Shown here piece after piece: positions 5,931 through 13,973 of a stretch of 64,000 bases of DNA. Location of the stretch: assembly GCA_035762545.1 (NCBI GenBank), contig DASTOM010000024.1:248001-312000 (forward strand), read 5' to 3'. This DNA comes from JANQRA01 sp035762545. GTDB lineage: Bacteria; Actinomycetota; Acidimicrobiia; Spongiisociales; ZC4RG35. The position numbers and the translations under genes were made by a program. How positions within the stretch are numbered: position 1 is the stretch's first letter; every line of letters begins with the position of its first letter. Under the pieces are notes generated by a model. That model saw nothing but the letters and a program-made list of their open reading frames with translations. It did no database searches and was not told the origin of the DNA.

Positions 5931-7751
5931 TCAAGCCTTCGTCAGGCGGCGTCGCTCGGACTCGCTCAGGTGGCGTTTACGGACCCGGATCGAGTCGGGG
6001 GTCACTTCCACCAGCTCGTCGTCCTCGATCCACTCGATGGCGGTCTCGAGAGTCAGTCTCCTCGCCGGCTTGAGCCTGATGGCTTCGTCGGAGCCGGCGG
6101 CTCGAATGTTGGTCAACTGCTTTGCCTTCGCCGGGTTGGCGGTCATCACATCGGGACGGGAGTTCTCCCCAATCACCATGCCCTCGTAGACGACTTCACC
6201 CGGCTCGATGAACAACTCACCGCGGTTCTGGAGATTGTCGAGGGCGAATCCCGTGGCAACACCGGCGCGGTCGGAGATCATCGCCCCACCGACCCGACCG
6301 GCGATCTCGCCGCTCCACGGCATCCAACCCTCGTGTTGCTGGTTGACCAGTGCGGTGCCTCTGGTGGCTGTCATCAACTCGGACCGGAACCCGATGAGCC
6401 CCCGGGCCGGACCGGCGGCGTTGACGATCGTCCGTCCCCGCTCACCCGGTCTCATGTCCTCGACCCGACCTCTCCGGGCGGCGACACTCTGTGTGACCGT
6501 CCCCACGTACTCGTCAGGCACGTCGACGATGGCTCGCTCCCGCGGCTCGTGACGCTCCCCGTCGACGTCCCGGACGATCACCTCGGGTCGGCTCACCTGG
6601 AGCTCGAAGCCCTCTCTTCTCATCGATTCGATGAGGACGGCCAGTTGCAGCTCTCCCCTACCGGCCACCTCGATCGCATCCGGGCTGGATGTGTCTGCGA
6701 TCCGGATCGATACGTTGCCGAGAACCTCACGTTCCAGTCGCGATCGGATCTGCCGTGATGTGAGCTTGCTGCCCGATGACCCGGCCATCGGTGACGTGTT
6801 GACCCCGAAGGTCATCCGCAACACCGGCTCGTCTACTTCGAGACGGGGAAGCGGCCTGGGGTCCTCCACCGTGGTGATGGTGTCTCCGATCTCGACTTCC
6901 GGGAAGCCGGCCACCACGAACAGATCACCTGCGAGCCGCTCTCCAACCTCGGTACGGCCCAGCCCGGAGAAACCGAGCAGAGACGCCAGCTTGCGACTGA
7001 GAACGGTCCCGTCGGCACGGGCCAGACCCACCTGGTCACCGGAGCGGAGAGTTCCCTGGACGACACGGCCAATGGCGAGACGCCCCAGGTAGTCGGAGGC
7101 ATCGAGGTTGGTGACGAGCGCCTGCAGCGGTGCCTCCGGATCACCCGATGGCGGGGGGATGGTGTCGACGACGGTATCGAGAAGAGCGGACAGGTCGGAG
7201 TCCTCCGGAGGTATCCCGACCCCGACCATCGACCTCCCCAGCCGGGCGATCGAAGAGACGATCGGGAAGTCGATGTGATGGTCCTGGGCGTCGAGATCGA
7301 AGAACAGCTCGTACATCTCGTCGGCCACAGCGTCAACGCGAGCATCGGCCCGATCCACCTTGTTGATCACCACTACCGCGGGCAGCCCGCGGGCGAGAGC
7401 CTTGGAGAGCACATAGCGGGTCTGGGGCATCGGGCCTTCTGCGGCGTCGACCAAGAGCAGGACACCGTCGACCATGGCCAGGGCCCGCTCCACCTCGCCC
7501 CCGAAATCGGAGTGACCCGGCGTGTCGACGAGGTTGATGCGCACCCCGCGCCACTCGATGGCGGCAGCTTTGGCCAGGATGGTGATCCCTCGCTCCCGCT
7601 CCTGGTCATTTGAGTCGAGGACCCGATCGACCGGCGTCTCATGAGAGGCGAACACACCGGCGGCGTTGAGCATGGCATCGACGAGGGTCGTCTTGCCATG
7701 GTCGACGTGCGCGATCAAGGCCACGTTGCGAACGGAGGGGGTTCCCGGCAT
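5931..7751 (-). CDS. typA: Ribosome-associated GTPase TypA/BipA
   Basis: 606 residues, the standard TypA length. At the N-terminus it has the translational-GTPase P-loop AHVDHGKTTLVDAML, then switch I RERGITI, DTPGHSDFGGEVERAL and the guanine-specificity NKVD. Domains II, III and V follow, with the TypA-specific C-terminal domain (RGLIGFRSELMT and GEVVYEGMVIGENSR). TypA binds 70S ribosomes and supports 50S assembly and growth under stress or cold. It lies 37 nt downstream of the ABC-F gene on the same strand, but a good -10 box just before its ATG suggests independent transcription. Confidence 0.96.
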   Translation of the reverse strand: MPGTPSVRNVALIAHVDHGKTTLVDAMLNAAGVFASHETPVDRVLDSNDQERERGITILAKAAAIEWRGVRINLVDTPGHSDFGGEVERALAMVDGVLLLVDAAEGPMPQTRYVLSKALARGLPAVVVINKVDRADARVDAVADEMYELFFDLDAQDHHIDFPIVSSIARLGRSMVGVGIPPEDSDLSALLDTVVDTIPPPSGDPEAPLQALVTNLDASDYLGRLAIGRVVQGTLRSGDQVGLARADGTVLSRKLASLLGFSGLGRTEVGERLAGDLFVVAGFPEVEIGDTITTVEDPRPLPRLEVDEPVLRMTFGVNTSPMAGSSGSKLTSRQIRSRLEREVLGNVSIRIADTSSPDAIEVAGRGELQLAVLIESMRREGFELQVSRPEVIVRDVDGERHEPRERAIVDVPDEYVGTVTQSVAARRGRVEDMRPGERGRTIVNAAGPARGLIGFRSELMTATRGTALVNQQHEGWMPWSGEIAGRVGGAMISDRAGVATGFALDNLQNRGELFIEPGEVVYEGMVIGENSRPDVMTANPAKAKQLTNIRAAGSDEAIRLKPARRLTLETAIEWIEDDELVEVTPDSIRVRKRHLSESERRRLTKA

Positions 7752-7760
7752 GGGAGCCTG

Positions 7761-7766
7761 ATTGTA
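7761..7766 (-). promoter_or_regulatory. -10 box of typA (leaderless)
   Basis: TACAAT on the minus strand, 9 nt before the typA ATG. It matches the -10 consensus at 5 of 6 positions. The -35 region is poorly conserved. Confidence 0.5.
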
Positions 7767-7788
7767 CCGGCCGGCGGAGGCCTACCCA

Positions 7789-9387
7789 CTATGCCAGGGC
7801 CACCAGCTCCAGCAGCTCGGCGTCGAAGAACTTCATGTCGCCGTCCGGCATGAGCACCGCACGGTCCGGCATCAGTTCGGCGACGAAGTCGGTGTCGTGA
7901 CTGACCATGACGATCGTCCCCTCGTATACGGTAAGTGCGTCCAGCAACGCCTCTTTGGCCTGTGGATCGAGGTTGTTGGTCGGCTCGTCGAGCAGCAGGA
8001 CGTTGGGTCGCTCGGCGACGAGCATCGCCAAGGCGAGCTTCGTCTTCTCCCCACCGGAGAGGGTGCCGGCGTCCTGATCGACCTTGTCGGCGAGCAGGAA
8101 ATGGCCGAGCAGCGACCGCACCGTCGTCTCGGGGAGGTCGGTGACCTTTCTCATGTGATCGAAGACGGTGACTCCGTCCAGGATCTGCTCGTGCTCCTGT
8201 GCGTAGTAGCCGAGGCTTGCCTGGTGGCCGAGGGACACCTCGCCCAGGTCGGCAGTCTCCACACCAGCCAGTATGCGCAACAGGGTGGTCTTCCCGGCGC
8301 CGTTGAGCCCGATGAGAAGCATCCGCTCCCCCCGTTCGACGGCGAACTCGACGTCTACGAACACCACATTGTCGCCAAACGACTTGGCCAAGCCGGTTGC
8401 CACGAGCGGAACCCGCCCTGATTGCACCGGCTGGGGAAAGGCAAGCCTCACCTTCTTGCCGCCCTTCTGCACCTCGACGAGGTCGCTCTTCATCCGCTCC
8501 ACCCTGGTCTCCCAGGACCGGGCGGTCCTCGCCATCCTCTCGGTGCGACCTTTGAATCGGCGTATGTTCTCCTCGAGTCGGGCGATCGCCTCGTCCTGGT
8601 GCCTCCGCTCCCGCTCCTTGCGCTCCCGCCGCTGCTCTCGTTCCACCAGGTAATGGCTGTAGTTGCCTCTGTAGGCCTCGATCTCGCCGTGCTCCAGAGC
8701 CAGCACAGAGGTGATGGCCTCGTCGAGAAGGGGCAGGTCGTGCGAAACGACCAGCATCCCACCCTTGTAGGTGCTGAGGTACTCGATCAACCAGGCCTTG
8801 GCATCCAGGTCGAGGTGGTTGGTCGGCTCGTCGAGGAGCATCACATCGGTCTCGGCGAACAGGAGGCGGGCCAATTCGACCCGACGACGTTGGCCACCGG
8901 ACATGGTCCGTACCGGTTGGCCCAACTCGTCGTTGCCGATGCCCAGCTTGGACGCGATCCGCTTCGCCTCCGCCTCGGCGACGAACCCACCTTTGGCCTC
9001 GAACTCGTCGTGGAGTCGGGAGAATCGAGCGATCACACGGTCTCGCTCCTCCCCGTGAAGCTCCTCGAGATGACGACGGGTGGTTTCGATGCGTCGTTGC
9101 ATGGCACCGATCTCCCTCGCCATCAAGACCCGCTCCAACGCCGTGGCATCAGGATGTTCGAGGTCGGGGAGGGCAGCCTCCTGAGAGAAGTATCCGATGT
9201 TCCCCGAACGCAGAATCGTCCCCTCCGCGGGGGCAACCTCGCCCATGAGGGTCCTCATGAGCGTCGTCTTCCCGGCTCCGTTCCGCCCGACGAGACCGAT
9301 CCGGTCGCCTGACTGCACGCTGAAGGAGACGTCTCGGATCAGGGTCCGGATGCCGGCATCGATCTGGAGGTCGCGCGCAATCAGCAT
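7789..9387 (-). CDS. ABC-F family ribosome-associated ATPase
   Basis: 532 residues with two ABC ATPase cassettes and no membrane segments, as in the ABC-F class. The first P-loop is GLVGRNGAGKTT with signature MSGGQRRRVELA. The second is LIGLNGAGKTT with LSGGEKTKLALA. A strongly charged linker (EREQRRERKERERRHQDEA) between the cassettes corresponds to the P-site tRNA-interaction motif region. Such proteins act at the ribosomal E site as translation factors, or in some lineages protect against ribosome-targeting antibiotics. Nothing here allows the choice of a subfamily. It diverges from the DDAH-like gene, and typA downstream is also a ribosome factor. Confidence 0.92.
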   Translation of the reverse strand: MLIARDLQIDAGIRTLIRDVSFSVQSGDRIGLVGRNGAGKTTLMRTLMGEVAPAEGTILRSGNIGYFSQEAALPDLEHPDATALERVLMAREIGAMQRRIETTRRHLEELHGEERDRVIARFSRLHDEFEAKGGFVAEAEAKRIASKLGIGNDELGQPVRTMSGGQRRRVELARLLFAETDVMLLDEPTNHLDLDAKAWLIEYLSTYKGGMLVVSHDLPLLDEAITSVLALEHGEIEAYRGNYSHYLVEREQRRERKERERRHQDEAIARLEENIRRFKGRTERMARTARSWETRVERMKSDLVEVQKGGKKVRLAFPQPVQSGRVPLVATGLAKSFGDNVVFVDVEFAVERGERMLLIGLNGAGKTTLLRILAGVETADLGEVSLGHQASLGYYAQEHEQILDGVTVFDHMRKVTDLPETTVRSLLGHFLLADKVDQDAGTLSGGEKTKLALAMLVAERPNVLLLDEPTNNLDPQAKEALLDALTVYEGTIVMVSHDTDFVAELMPDRAVLMPDGDMKFFDAELLELVALA

Positions 9388-9434
9388 GAGTCTTCTCGGA
9401 AGGGAACGGCATCAGTGTATGGAACACTGGGGGC

Positions 9435-10217
9435 ATGAGCGAGGCGATTAATGACGCCAAGGCAGCGTGGGTTCGCAACATCCCGGACACTTTCGACCAG
9501 GCGATAACCGGGCCACGTGGCCGCGCCCCAGACGTCGCTCTCGCTCTGGCTCAGCACGACGACTATGTGACCCGGCTGCGTGAGTCCGGGCTATCGGTCT
9601 CGGCCGTCGCCGCCGACCCCTCCTACCCGGACTGCGTCTTCATCGAAGACACCGCCGTGCTGATCGGGGACCCGATTGCAGTGGTGGCGCGGCCCGGAGC
9701 ACCGGAACGGCGGGGTGAGGTCGATGCCGTCCACGACGCATTGGTGCCCAGCTTCGAGGTCATCGCCATCGAGCCGCCTGGCACTCTCGACGGTGGCGAC
9801 GTGATGGTCATCGGGGACATCGTCTATGTGGGCTTGTCGGCGAGGACCAACCAGTTGGGTGCAGGCCAGCTGGCGTCGATCGCCAGCGAGATCGGGTTGA
9901 GGGCCGTCACCGTTCCAGTCAGCGGCGTCCTCCACCTCAAGTCGGGGGCACTCCCGGTGAGCGAAGACACGATCGTGGTCACGAAAGGGACCGTGGAAGA
10001 GTCTCTGTTCGAAGGGCTGCGGATTGTGCACGAAGATCCCGAGGAGCGACATCTCTTCTCTGCGTTGCCACTCTCCGACCGGGTCCTCACCACGGCCCAG
10101 GCCCCGACGACGAACGCCCTCGTGGAGCGGCTCGGGCTTGCGGTCGACCCGATCGACGTCTCCGAGATCCTCGCCGTCGACGGTGGGCTGACCTGCATGT
10201 CGATCATCGAACGATGA
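9435..10217 (+). CDS. Dimethylargininase (DDAH)-like amidinohydrolase
   Basis: 260 residues of the pentein (guanidino-modifying) superfamily. It carries DCVFIEDTAV, the GTLDGGDVM loop, the catalytic histidine in VSGVLHLKSG and the nucleophilic cysteine in the C-terminal GGLTCMS. DDAH hydrolyses N-methylated arginines to citrulline and methylamines, and some homologues act as arginine deiminases. The length is closer to DDAH than to arginine deiminase (about 400 residues). It diverges from the ABC-F gene and has no arginine-catabolic neighbours, so the physiological role is open. The catalytic residues are intact. Confidence 0.87.
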   Translation: MSEAINDAKAAWVRNIPDTFDQAITGPRGRAPDVALALAQHDDYVTRLRESGLSVSAVAADPSYPDCVFIEDTAVLIGDPIAVVARPGAPERRGEVDAVHDALVPSFEVIAIEPPGTLDGGDVMVIGDIVYVGLSARTNQLGAGQLASIASEIGLRAVTVPVSGVLHLKSGALPVSEDTIVVTKGTVEESLFEGLRIVHEDPEERHLFSALPLSDRVLTTAQAPTTNALVERLGLAVDPIDVSEILAVDGGLTCMSIIER

Positions 10218-10244
10218 TCGAAGCCATTCGAGTGCGTCGTGGCG

Positions 10245-10850
10245 TCATCCGCTGAGCCCGGCGGGCAGAGCGGCCGGAGCGAGGATGATGTCGACGAGCC
10301 CGTACTCCAACGCCTCGTCGGCAGTCAGCCACCGGTCACGATCGGTGTCCCGCTCGATCTCCTCGACGTCGCGGCCGGTGTGGCTGGCGAGGATCTCGTT
10401 GGCGAGTCGTCTCTGTCGCAGGATCTCCGCGGCGTGGATCTCGATGTCGGACGCCTGTCCCCCGATGTTCTGGACCCATGGCTGATGGATCATCACCCGC
10501 CCGTGGGGAAGGATGCTCCTGCCGCCTTCAGCTCCTCCGGCGAGGATCAGCGAGGCCGCCGACGCCGCCATGCCGATGCAGGTCGTGTGCACTTCGGGAC
10601 GGATGTGCTGCATCGTGTCGTAGATGGCGAACATCGCATCCATGGAACCCCCAGGCGAATTGATGTAGAGGGCAACGGGCTTGTCGGCGTCCTCTGACTC
10701 GAGATGAAGCAGCTGGGCTGTGACGAGGTTGGAGACCTCGTCATCCACGGGTCTTCCGAGAAACACAACACGATGGCCGAGGAGACGGGAGTAGATGTCG
10801 AATGCTCGCTCGCCACGGGAGGTCTGTTCGACGACTGTCGGTACCAACAT
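10245..10850 (-). CDS. clpP: ATP-dependent Clp protease proteolytic subunit
   Basis: 201 residues, with the start at ATG 10850 (AAAGGA about 8 nt upstream). The catalytic serine sits in GMAASAASLIL, the histidine in LPHGRVMIHQP and the aspartate in the later DRDRWLTADEALEYG segment, with the oligomer-handle helix between. YINSPGGSMDAMFAIYD forms the oxyanion loop. ClpP makes the tetradecameric chamber fed by ClpX or ClpC. Here it is a lone gene with no second clpP and no clpX beside it, so it is probably an additional paralogue. Its 5' region contains the first of two palindromes shared with the divergent SRPBCC-arsR operon, so it may be under ArsR control (inference). Confidence 0.93.
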   Translation of the reverse strand: MLVPTVVEQTSRGERAFDIYSRLLGHRVVFLGRPVDDEVSNLVTAQLLHLESEDADKPVALYINSPGGSMDAMFAIYDTMQHIRPEVHTTCIGMAASAASLILAGGAEGGRSILPHGRVMIHQPWVQNIGGQASDIEIHAAEILRQRRLANEILASHTGRDVEEIERDTDRDRWLTADEALEYGLVDIILAPAALPAGLSG

Positions 10851-10863
10851 CGGAGATCCTTTC

Positions 10864-10879
10864 GCAACCGTTTGGTTGC
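10864..10879. promoter_or_regulatory. Operator-like palindrome 1 (GCAACC-N4-GGTTGC)
   Basis: A perfect 6-4-6 inverted repeat in the clpP/SRPBCC divergent region, 13 nt before the clpP start. It shares the GCAAC/GTTGC half-site with a second copy whose centre is 35 bp away. Confidence 0.6.
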
Positions 10880-10898
10880 AATTACCGTACCACAACTC

Positions 10899-10914
10899 GC
10901 AACTGCTAAGTTGC
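10899..10914. promoter_or_regulatory. Operator-like palindrome 2 (GCAACT-N4-AGTTGC)
   Basis: A perfect 6-4-6 inverted repeat. It covers a TAAGTT -10 box (10907-10912) that lies 7 nt before the SRPBCC ATG, so protein bound here would block initiation. The likely ligand is the ArsR-type regulator encoded in the same operon. Confidence 0.65.
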
Positions 10915-10919
10915 ACGTC

Positions 10920-11270
10920 ATGGATCTACTCCCCGAGGTCGAGAGAAGCATCGAACTGCCCGCAACGCCGGACGAGGTTTGGGAGCGTGTCGTCGAAGGC
11001 GCGTTCGCCGAGGAATGGATGGGCATCAGCCTCGAGCCGCGCCCCGGTGGGAATGTGTCGGTCCCGGACCGTGAGATGATCGGGACGGTTGAGGAGGTCG
11101 TACCCGGGGAATCGATCACCTGGTCATGGCGTGAGCTTGGTGGCGAGCCCAGTCAGGTGACCATCGAAATCGGCCCTTCCGAGACGGGATCCACCGTGAC
11201 GGTCACCGAGCGTCTCCTCGAGTACAAGATCACAGGCATCCCGCCGGTATTCCTCGCCCGGGCAGCATGA
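10920..11270 (+). CDS. SRPBCC/AHSA1-like lipid-binding domain protein
   Basis: 116 residues. It has the START/Bet v1-like pattern IELPATPDEVWERVVEG with later beta-strands such as SITWSWRELGG and TVTVTERLLEY, typical of SRPBCC (AHSA1) proteins that enclose a hydrophobic ligand. The ATG at 10920 is preceded by a -10 box 7 nt away and no Shine-Dalgarno sequence, so the transcript is probably leaderless. Its stop overlaps the arsR start by ATGA. Pairs of an AHSA1-type protein with an ArsR regulator are common in actinobacteria, and the SRPBCC protein is often the regulated partner. The ligand is unknown. Confidence 0.8.
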   Translation: MDLLPEVERSIELPATPDEVWERVVEGAFAEEWMGISLEPRPGGNVSVPDREMIGTVEEVVPGESITWSWRELGGEPSQVTIEIGPSETGSTVTVTERLLEYKITGIPPVFLARAA

Positions 11271-11575
11271 CCGACCCTCAGCCGGTCCTGGCTGCCCTGG
11301 CCGACCCGACCCGACGTGCCGTATTCGAACGCCTCAACAACGAGGGCCCCGCTACCGCGTCGCAGCTTGCATCGGAGCTACCGGTCAGCCGCCAGGCGAT
11401 CTCGAAGCACCTGGGACAGCTCGATGCGGCCGGCCTGGTTGACCGGGTCTCATCCGGCAGGGAGGTTCTGTACTCCGCCCAGGTCGGCCCGCTCGGCGAC
11501 ATCGCCGGCTGGATGGAACAGGTTGGATCGGACTGGGACGACCGCCTCCAGCGGTTGAAGGAGTCCTTCGACTAG
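11267..11575 (+). CDS. ArsR family winged-helix repressor
   Basis: 102 residues. The winged helix-turn-helix reads LADPTRRAVFERL then ATASQLASELPVSRQAISKHLGQLDAAGLV, the ArsR signature. There is no metal-binding CVC motif in the recognition helix, so it is more like the SdpR-type ArsR proteins than a metal sensor. It is translationally coupled to the SRPBCC gene. Two 6-4-6 palindromes in the promoter region are good candidates for its operators, so autoregulation is likely. Its TAG stop shares the tetranucleotide CTAG with the stop of the convergent thioesterase gene. Confidence 0.88.
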   Translation: MTDPQPVLAALADPTRRAVFERLNNEGPATASQLASELPVSRQAISKHLGQLDAAGLVDRVSSGREVLYSAQVGPLGDIAGWMEQVGSDWDDRLQRLKESFD

Positions 11576-11982
11576 ATCGGCGGGACGTCCACAACCACCA
11601 TGGTGCCCGTGTACCGGGCACAGTGGGTTTCGTCGGCCCACACGTCGGCCTGCGTGACGATGAGGTTTCGTCCCGCTCGCACCACCTCTCCCCTGCTGCG
11701 CAGGGTCTCACCCGCTCCGGGTCGGAGCAGATGAATGCTGAAGTCGGCGGTGAGAACCGACTTCCCGTCGGCGACCATCGTCGTGGCCGCGGCTCCGGCG
11801 GTGTGATCGGCGAGTGTCGAGATCACCCCGGCATGGGCGAAACCGTGTTGCTGCTTCAAGTCCTCGGTGATGGTCACCTCGGTTTCGACCACACCTTCAG
11901 ACACCTCGCCGAGCCGGACGCCGAGCAGTCTCATGAATGGAGCCTTGTCGAATATCGCCTCGACCCGGTCTCTGGCGGCGCT
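11572..11982 (-). CDS. Hotdog-fold thioesterase (PaaI-like)
   Basis: 136 residues from ATG 11982; the frame is open 14 codons further upstream. The hotdog signature is HGFAHAGVISTLADHTAGAAATT, where the HxGxxxxLAD pattern forms the acyl-CoA site in PaaI-type thioesterases. ADFSIHLLRPGAGETLRSRGEVVRAG follows with the second beta-sheet. These enzymes hydrolyse acyl- or aryl-CoA esters, often as a salvage step. The gene stands alone and converges with arsR, overlapping by four bases. The substrate cannot be assigned. Confidence 0.82.
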   Translation of the reverse strand, partial: SAARDRVEAIFDKAPFMRLLGVRLGEVSEGVVETEVTITEDLKQQHGFAHAGVISTLADHTAGAAATTMVADGKSVLTADFSIHLLRPGAGETLRSRGEVVRAGRNLIVTQADVWADETHCARYTGTMVVVDVPPI

Positions 11983-12138
11983 CATGAATCTCACGGTACC
12001 GGGCGAGCATCCGCCGGAGAACATTCCCCTCCACGCCAGACGGCGTTAACCGTCCGGTCATGTGGGCGGGATACAAAGTGCTCATCGAGTTCCTCCCGGA
12101 ATCTCGAAACGACAACAGATCCCTCCTCCCAGGGCACT

Positions 12139-12162
12139 CGGGGCGACGGCAACGTCGCCCCG
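12139..12162. repeat. Perfect 9-bp hairpin in a divergent intergenic region
   Basis: CGGGGCGAC-GGCAAC-GTCGCCCCG, with no T-run on either side. It lies between the thioesterase start and the CoxG-like gene, about 16 nt upstream of the latter's candidate -10 box (TAACTT, 12178-12183). The rest of the gap (11983-12192) shows nothing recognisable. It could be a protein-binding palindrome or a DNA cruciform; its function is unknown. Confidence 0.4.
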
Positions 12163-12192
12163 ACTTCGTTGGCTGGTTAACTTTGCCCAGCC

Positions 12193-12663
12193 GTGCCCTC
12201 ACAGACGTTCAGCCACACCGCGCTCGCCGCCGCTGAACCAACTGAGGTGTGGGCGACGTTCGACAACCCGACCACCTGGGAATCGATTGGCGGAATCGAT
12301 CGTGTTTACGACGCCAGGGTGAGTCCGACCGGACAGCTCGAGGGGTTCTCATTCGACACCGAGATCGGCGGCAAGAAGTACGTGGGAACGGCCACTCCTG
12401 GGGAACGGGTCGAAGGCAGCGTGATCACCTGGAAGGTCAGCAACTCGGAGATCAAAGGCACCATCCGGGTCCAACTGGCAGAGATCACACCCGGGACAAA
12501 CATACGTGTGACACTCGAAGTGGAGAGTGCGAGTTTCATCGCCGGCATGTTCTTCCCGGTCATCGCCAACACGATCGGCTCGGGTCTTCCCGCCACCGTC
12601 GACGACTTCGCTGAGGGCTTCGGCGACATCAGTCCCGGGGGCCTTCGATGTCGATCCTCGTGA
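12193..12663 (+). CDS. SRPBCC family protein (CoxG-like)
   Basis: 156 residues from GTG 12193, with TAACTT 9 nt upstream suggesting a leaderless transcript. The N-terminal pattern FSHTALAAAEPTEVWATFDNPTTWESIGG and the central strand GTATPGERVEGSVITWKV resemble the carbon-monoxide-dehydrogenase subunit G (CoxG)/polyketide-cyclase branch of SRPBCC proteins. No CO dehydrogenase genes are nearby, so the CoxG resemblance is structural only. The 3' end overlaps the convergent CNNM gene by 35 bp, so its last residues may be spurious or the overlap genuine. Function unknown. Confidence 0.7.
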   Translation: MPSQTFSHTALAAAEPTEVWATFDNPTTWESIGGIDRVYDARVSPTGQLEGFSFDTEIGGKKYVGTATPGERVEGSVITWKVSNSEIKGTIRVQLAEITPGTNIRVTLEVESASFIAGMFFPVIANTIGSGLPATVDDFAEGFGDISPGGLRCRSS

Positions 12664-13864
12664 TGCGACGACCGCGAACGGTCCGCACCCGCATCGTGAA
12701 CCCGTCCACAACCACGTTGGCGCCCGGGCCCAGCAACCTGCCTGCTACGCCGAGCATCAACCCTGCTGCCGTGTTCCAATCCCCTTCGGGGACCTCCATG
12801 CCCAGCTCGTGGTTCAGGTCCTCGACCGGCAATGAGCCGACGATCCTCCACCGCCCGCCACCCAGGTCCTCGAAATCCGGGGTGACCGGTGCGTCGGAGA
12901 CACTCCCGATCAGCTCTTCCGCAACGTCTTCGATGGTCACCAGACCGACCGTCACCCCGTACTCGTCTACGACCACCGCCATGTGATTCTGCTGCTCCTG
13001 CATCTCCTCGAGTAGCCCGGTGACCCTCTTCGTCTCGGGGACGACCAGGGGGGTGAGCATGATCGAGGACAACGTGCCCTCGGCGTTCTCCCTTGCGGCG
13101 ATCAGGTCACGGAGGCGAACCACGCCCTCGATCGTCTCTCGATCCTCGGCGTACACGGGGAGACGACGGTGGCCGGCCTCGATCGCGATCCTCAGGGCAT
13201 CGGCGATCGGAGTGTCGTGATGGACAGCGACGATGTCGGGACGGGGAACCATGATGTCGTCCACCTTTCGGTCGCCGAACCGGAAGACGCGATGAATGAG
13301 CTGCTGGTCGGCCTCGGTGATCTCCCCTTCGTCAGCCGCCTCGAGAGCCAGGAGCTTGAGCTCGTCCTCGGTGACTGTGGCCGAGGTCGTGATCCCCTTA
13401 CCCGGCAGCTGGATGTCTGCGATCCACACGAGAAGGCTCACCAGAGGCCGGAAGACCCGTTCGAGGAACACCACCGGTGCCGCTACAAACATGGCAGTGC
13501 GCTCGGCGTGACGCACTGCGTACGTCTTTGGTATCGCCTCGCCGTAGATATAGAGAACGACGGTGAGGACGATGGAGGCGATCGTCACTCCGATGTTCCC
13601 GAACCAGCGCTGGGCCAGGACGCCGGTGATGGTGGCCGCTCCGATTTGAGCCAACAGAGCCAAAAGGAGAATCAGGTTGAGCACCCGGGGAAGGTTCCCC
13701 ACGAGAGCGAGCAGCCGGGCGCGCCCTTTTCCACCGGCGGCTGCCAGTGCCCGGGCACGGACCTCTGACACCCGCAGAAGGGAGGCCTCGGCTGCGGCGA
13801 GAAAGACCGAGAAGACGAGGAGCGCCACGAGGGCGATGGCTAAGGGAACGTCAGCGGAGGTCAC
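12629..13864 (-). CDS. CNNM/CorC-type CBS-domain membrane protein (hemolysin C family)
   Basis: 411 residues. An N-terminal CNNM domain has about four hydrophobic segments (residues 5-30, 60-80, 88-110 and 125-150), with the conserved FLAAAEASLLRVSE and YIYGEAIPKTYA. Two CBS domains follow (IMVPRPDIVAVHHDTP and the IEGVVRLRDLI region, then MAVVVDEYGVTVGLVTIEDVAEELIG). The C-terminal CorC/HlyC domain shows the typical pattern RIVGSLPVEDLNHELG. The family is implicated in magnesium or cobalt efflux and ion homeostasis; the older hemolysin name is misleading. It lies downstream of atpC in the same direction, with a 109-bp gap holding a dispersed repeat. Confidence 0.92.
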   Translation of the reverse strand: MTSADVPLAIALVALLVFSVFLAAAEASLLRVSEVRARALAAAGGKGRARLLALVGNLPRVLNLILLLALLAQIGAATITGVLAQRWFGNIGVTIASIVLTVVLYIYGEAIPKTYAVRHAERTAMFVAAPVVFLERVFRPLVSLLVWIADIQLPGKGITTSATVTEDELKLLALEAADEGEITEADQQLIHRVFRFGDRKVDDIMVPRPDIVAVHHDTPIADALRIAIEAGHRRLPVYAEDRETIEGVVRLRDLIAARENAEGTLSSIMLTPLVVPETKRVTGLLEEMQEQQNHMAVVVDEYGVTVGLVTIEDVAEELIGSVSDAPVTPDFEDLGGGRWRIVGSLPVEDLNHELGMEVPEGDWNTAAGLMLGVAGRLLGPGANVVVDGFTMRVRTVRGRRITRIDIEGPRD

Positions 13865-13921
13865 TGATGGGGGCTGACGCTAGACAAGTTTGGCGCAAGC
13901 ATCATCGACGGGTGCCAACCG

Positions 13922-13962
13922 GAGCGGATTTCGCCCATATACGGGCTGGTGAACCCCGGGTT
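13922..13962 (+). repeat. Dispersed intergenic repeat, copy A
   Basis: A 41-bp element matching 34 of 41 positions of copy B (45572-45612, opposite strand). Shared blocks are GAGCGGATT, GCCCATATA, GGGC and ACCCCGGGTT. It contains the imperfect palindrome GCCC-ATATAC-GGGC and a CCCGGG core. It sits between atpC and the CNNM gene, 11 nt past the atpC stop. Confidence 0.6.
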
Positions 13963-13973
13963 CGCAGATGGGT

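Noticed and set aside
13169..13768. A 199-codon plus-strand frame opposite the CNNM gene
   Set aside because: It is an antisense shadow in GC-rich DNA. The minus-strand CNNM protein has clear domains over its whole length.
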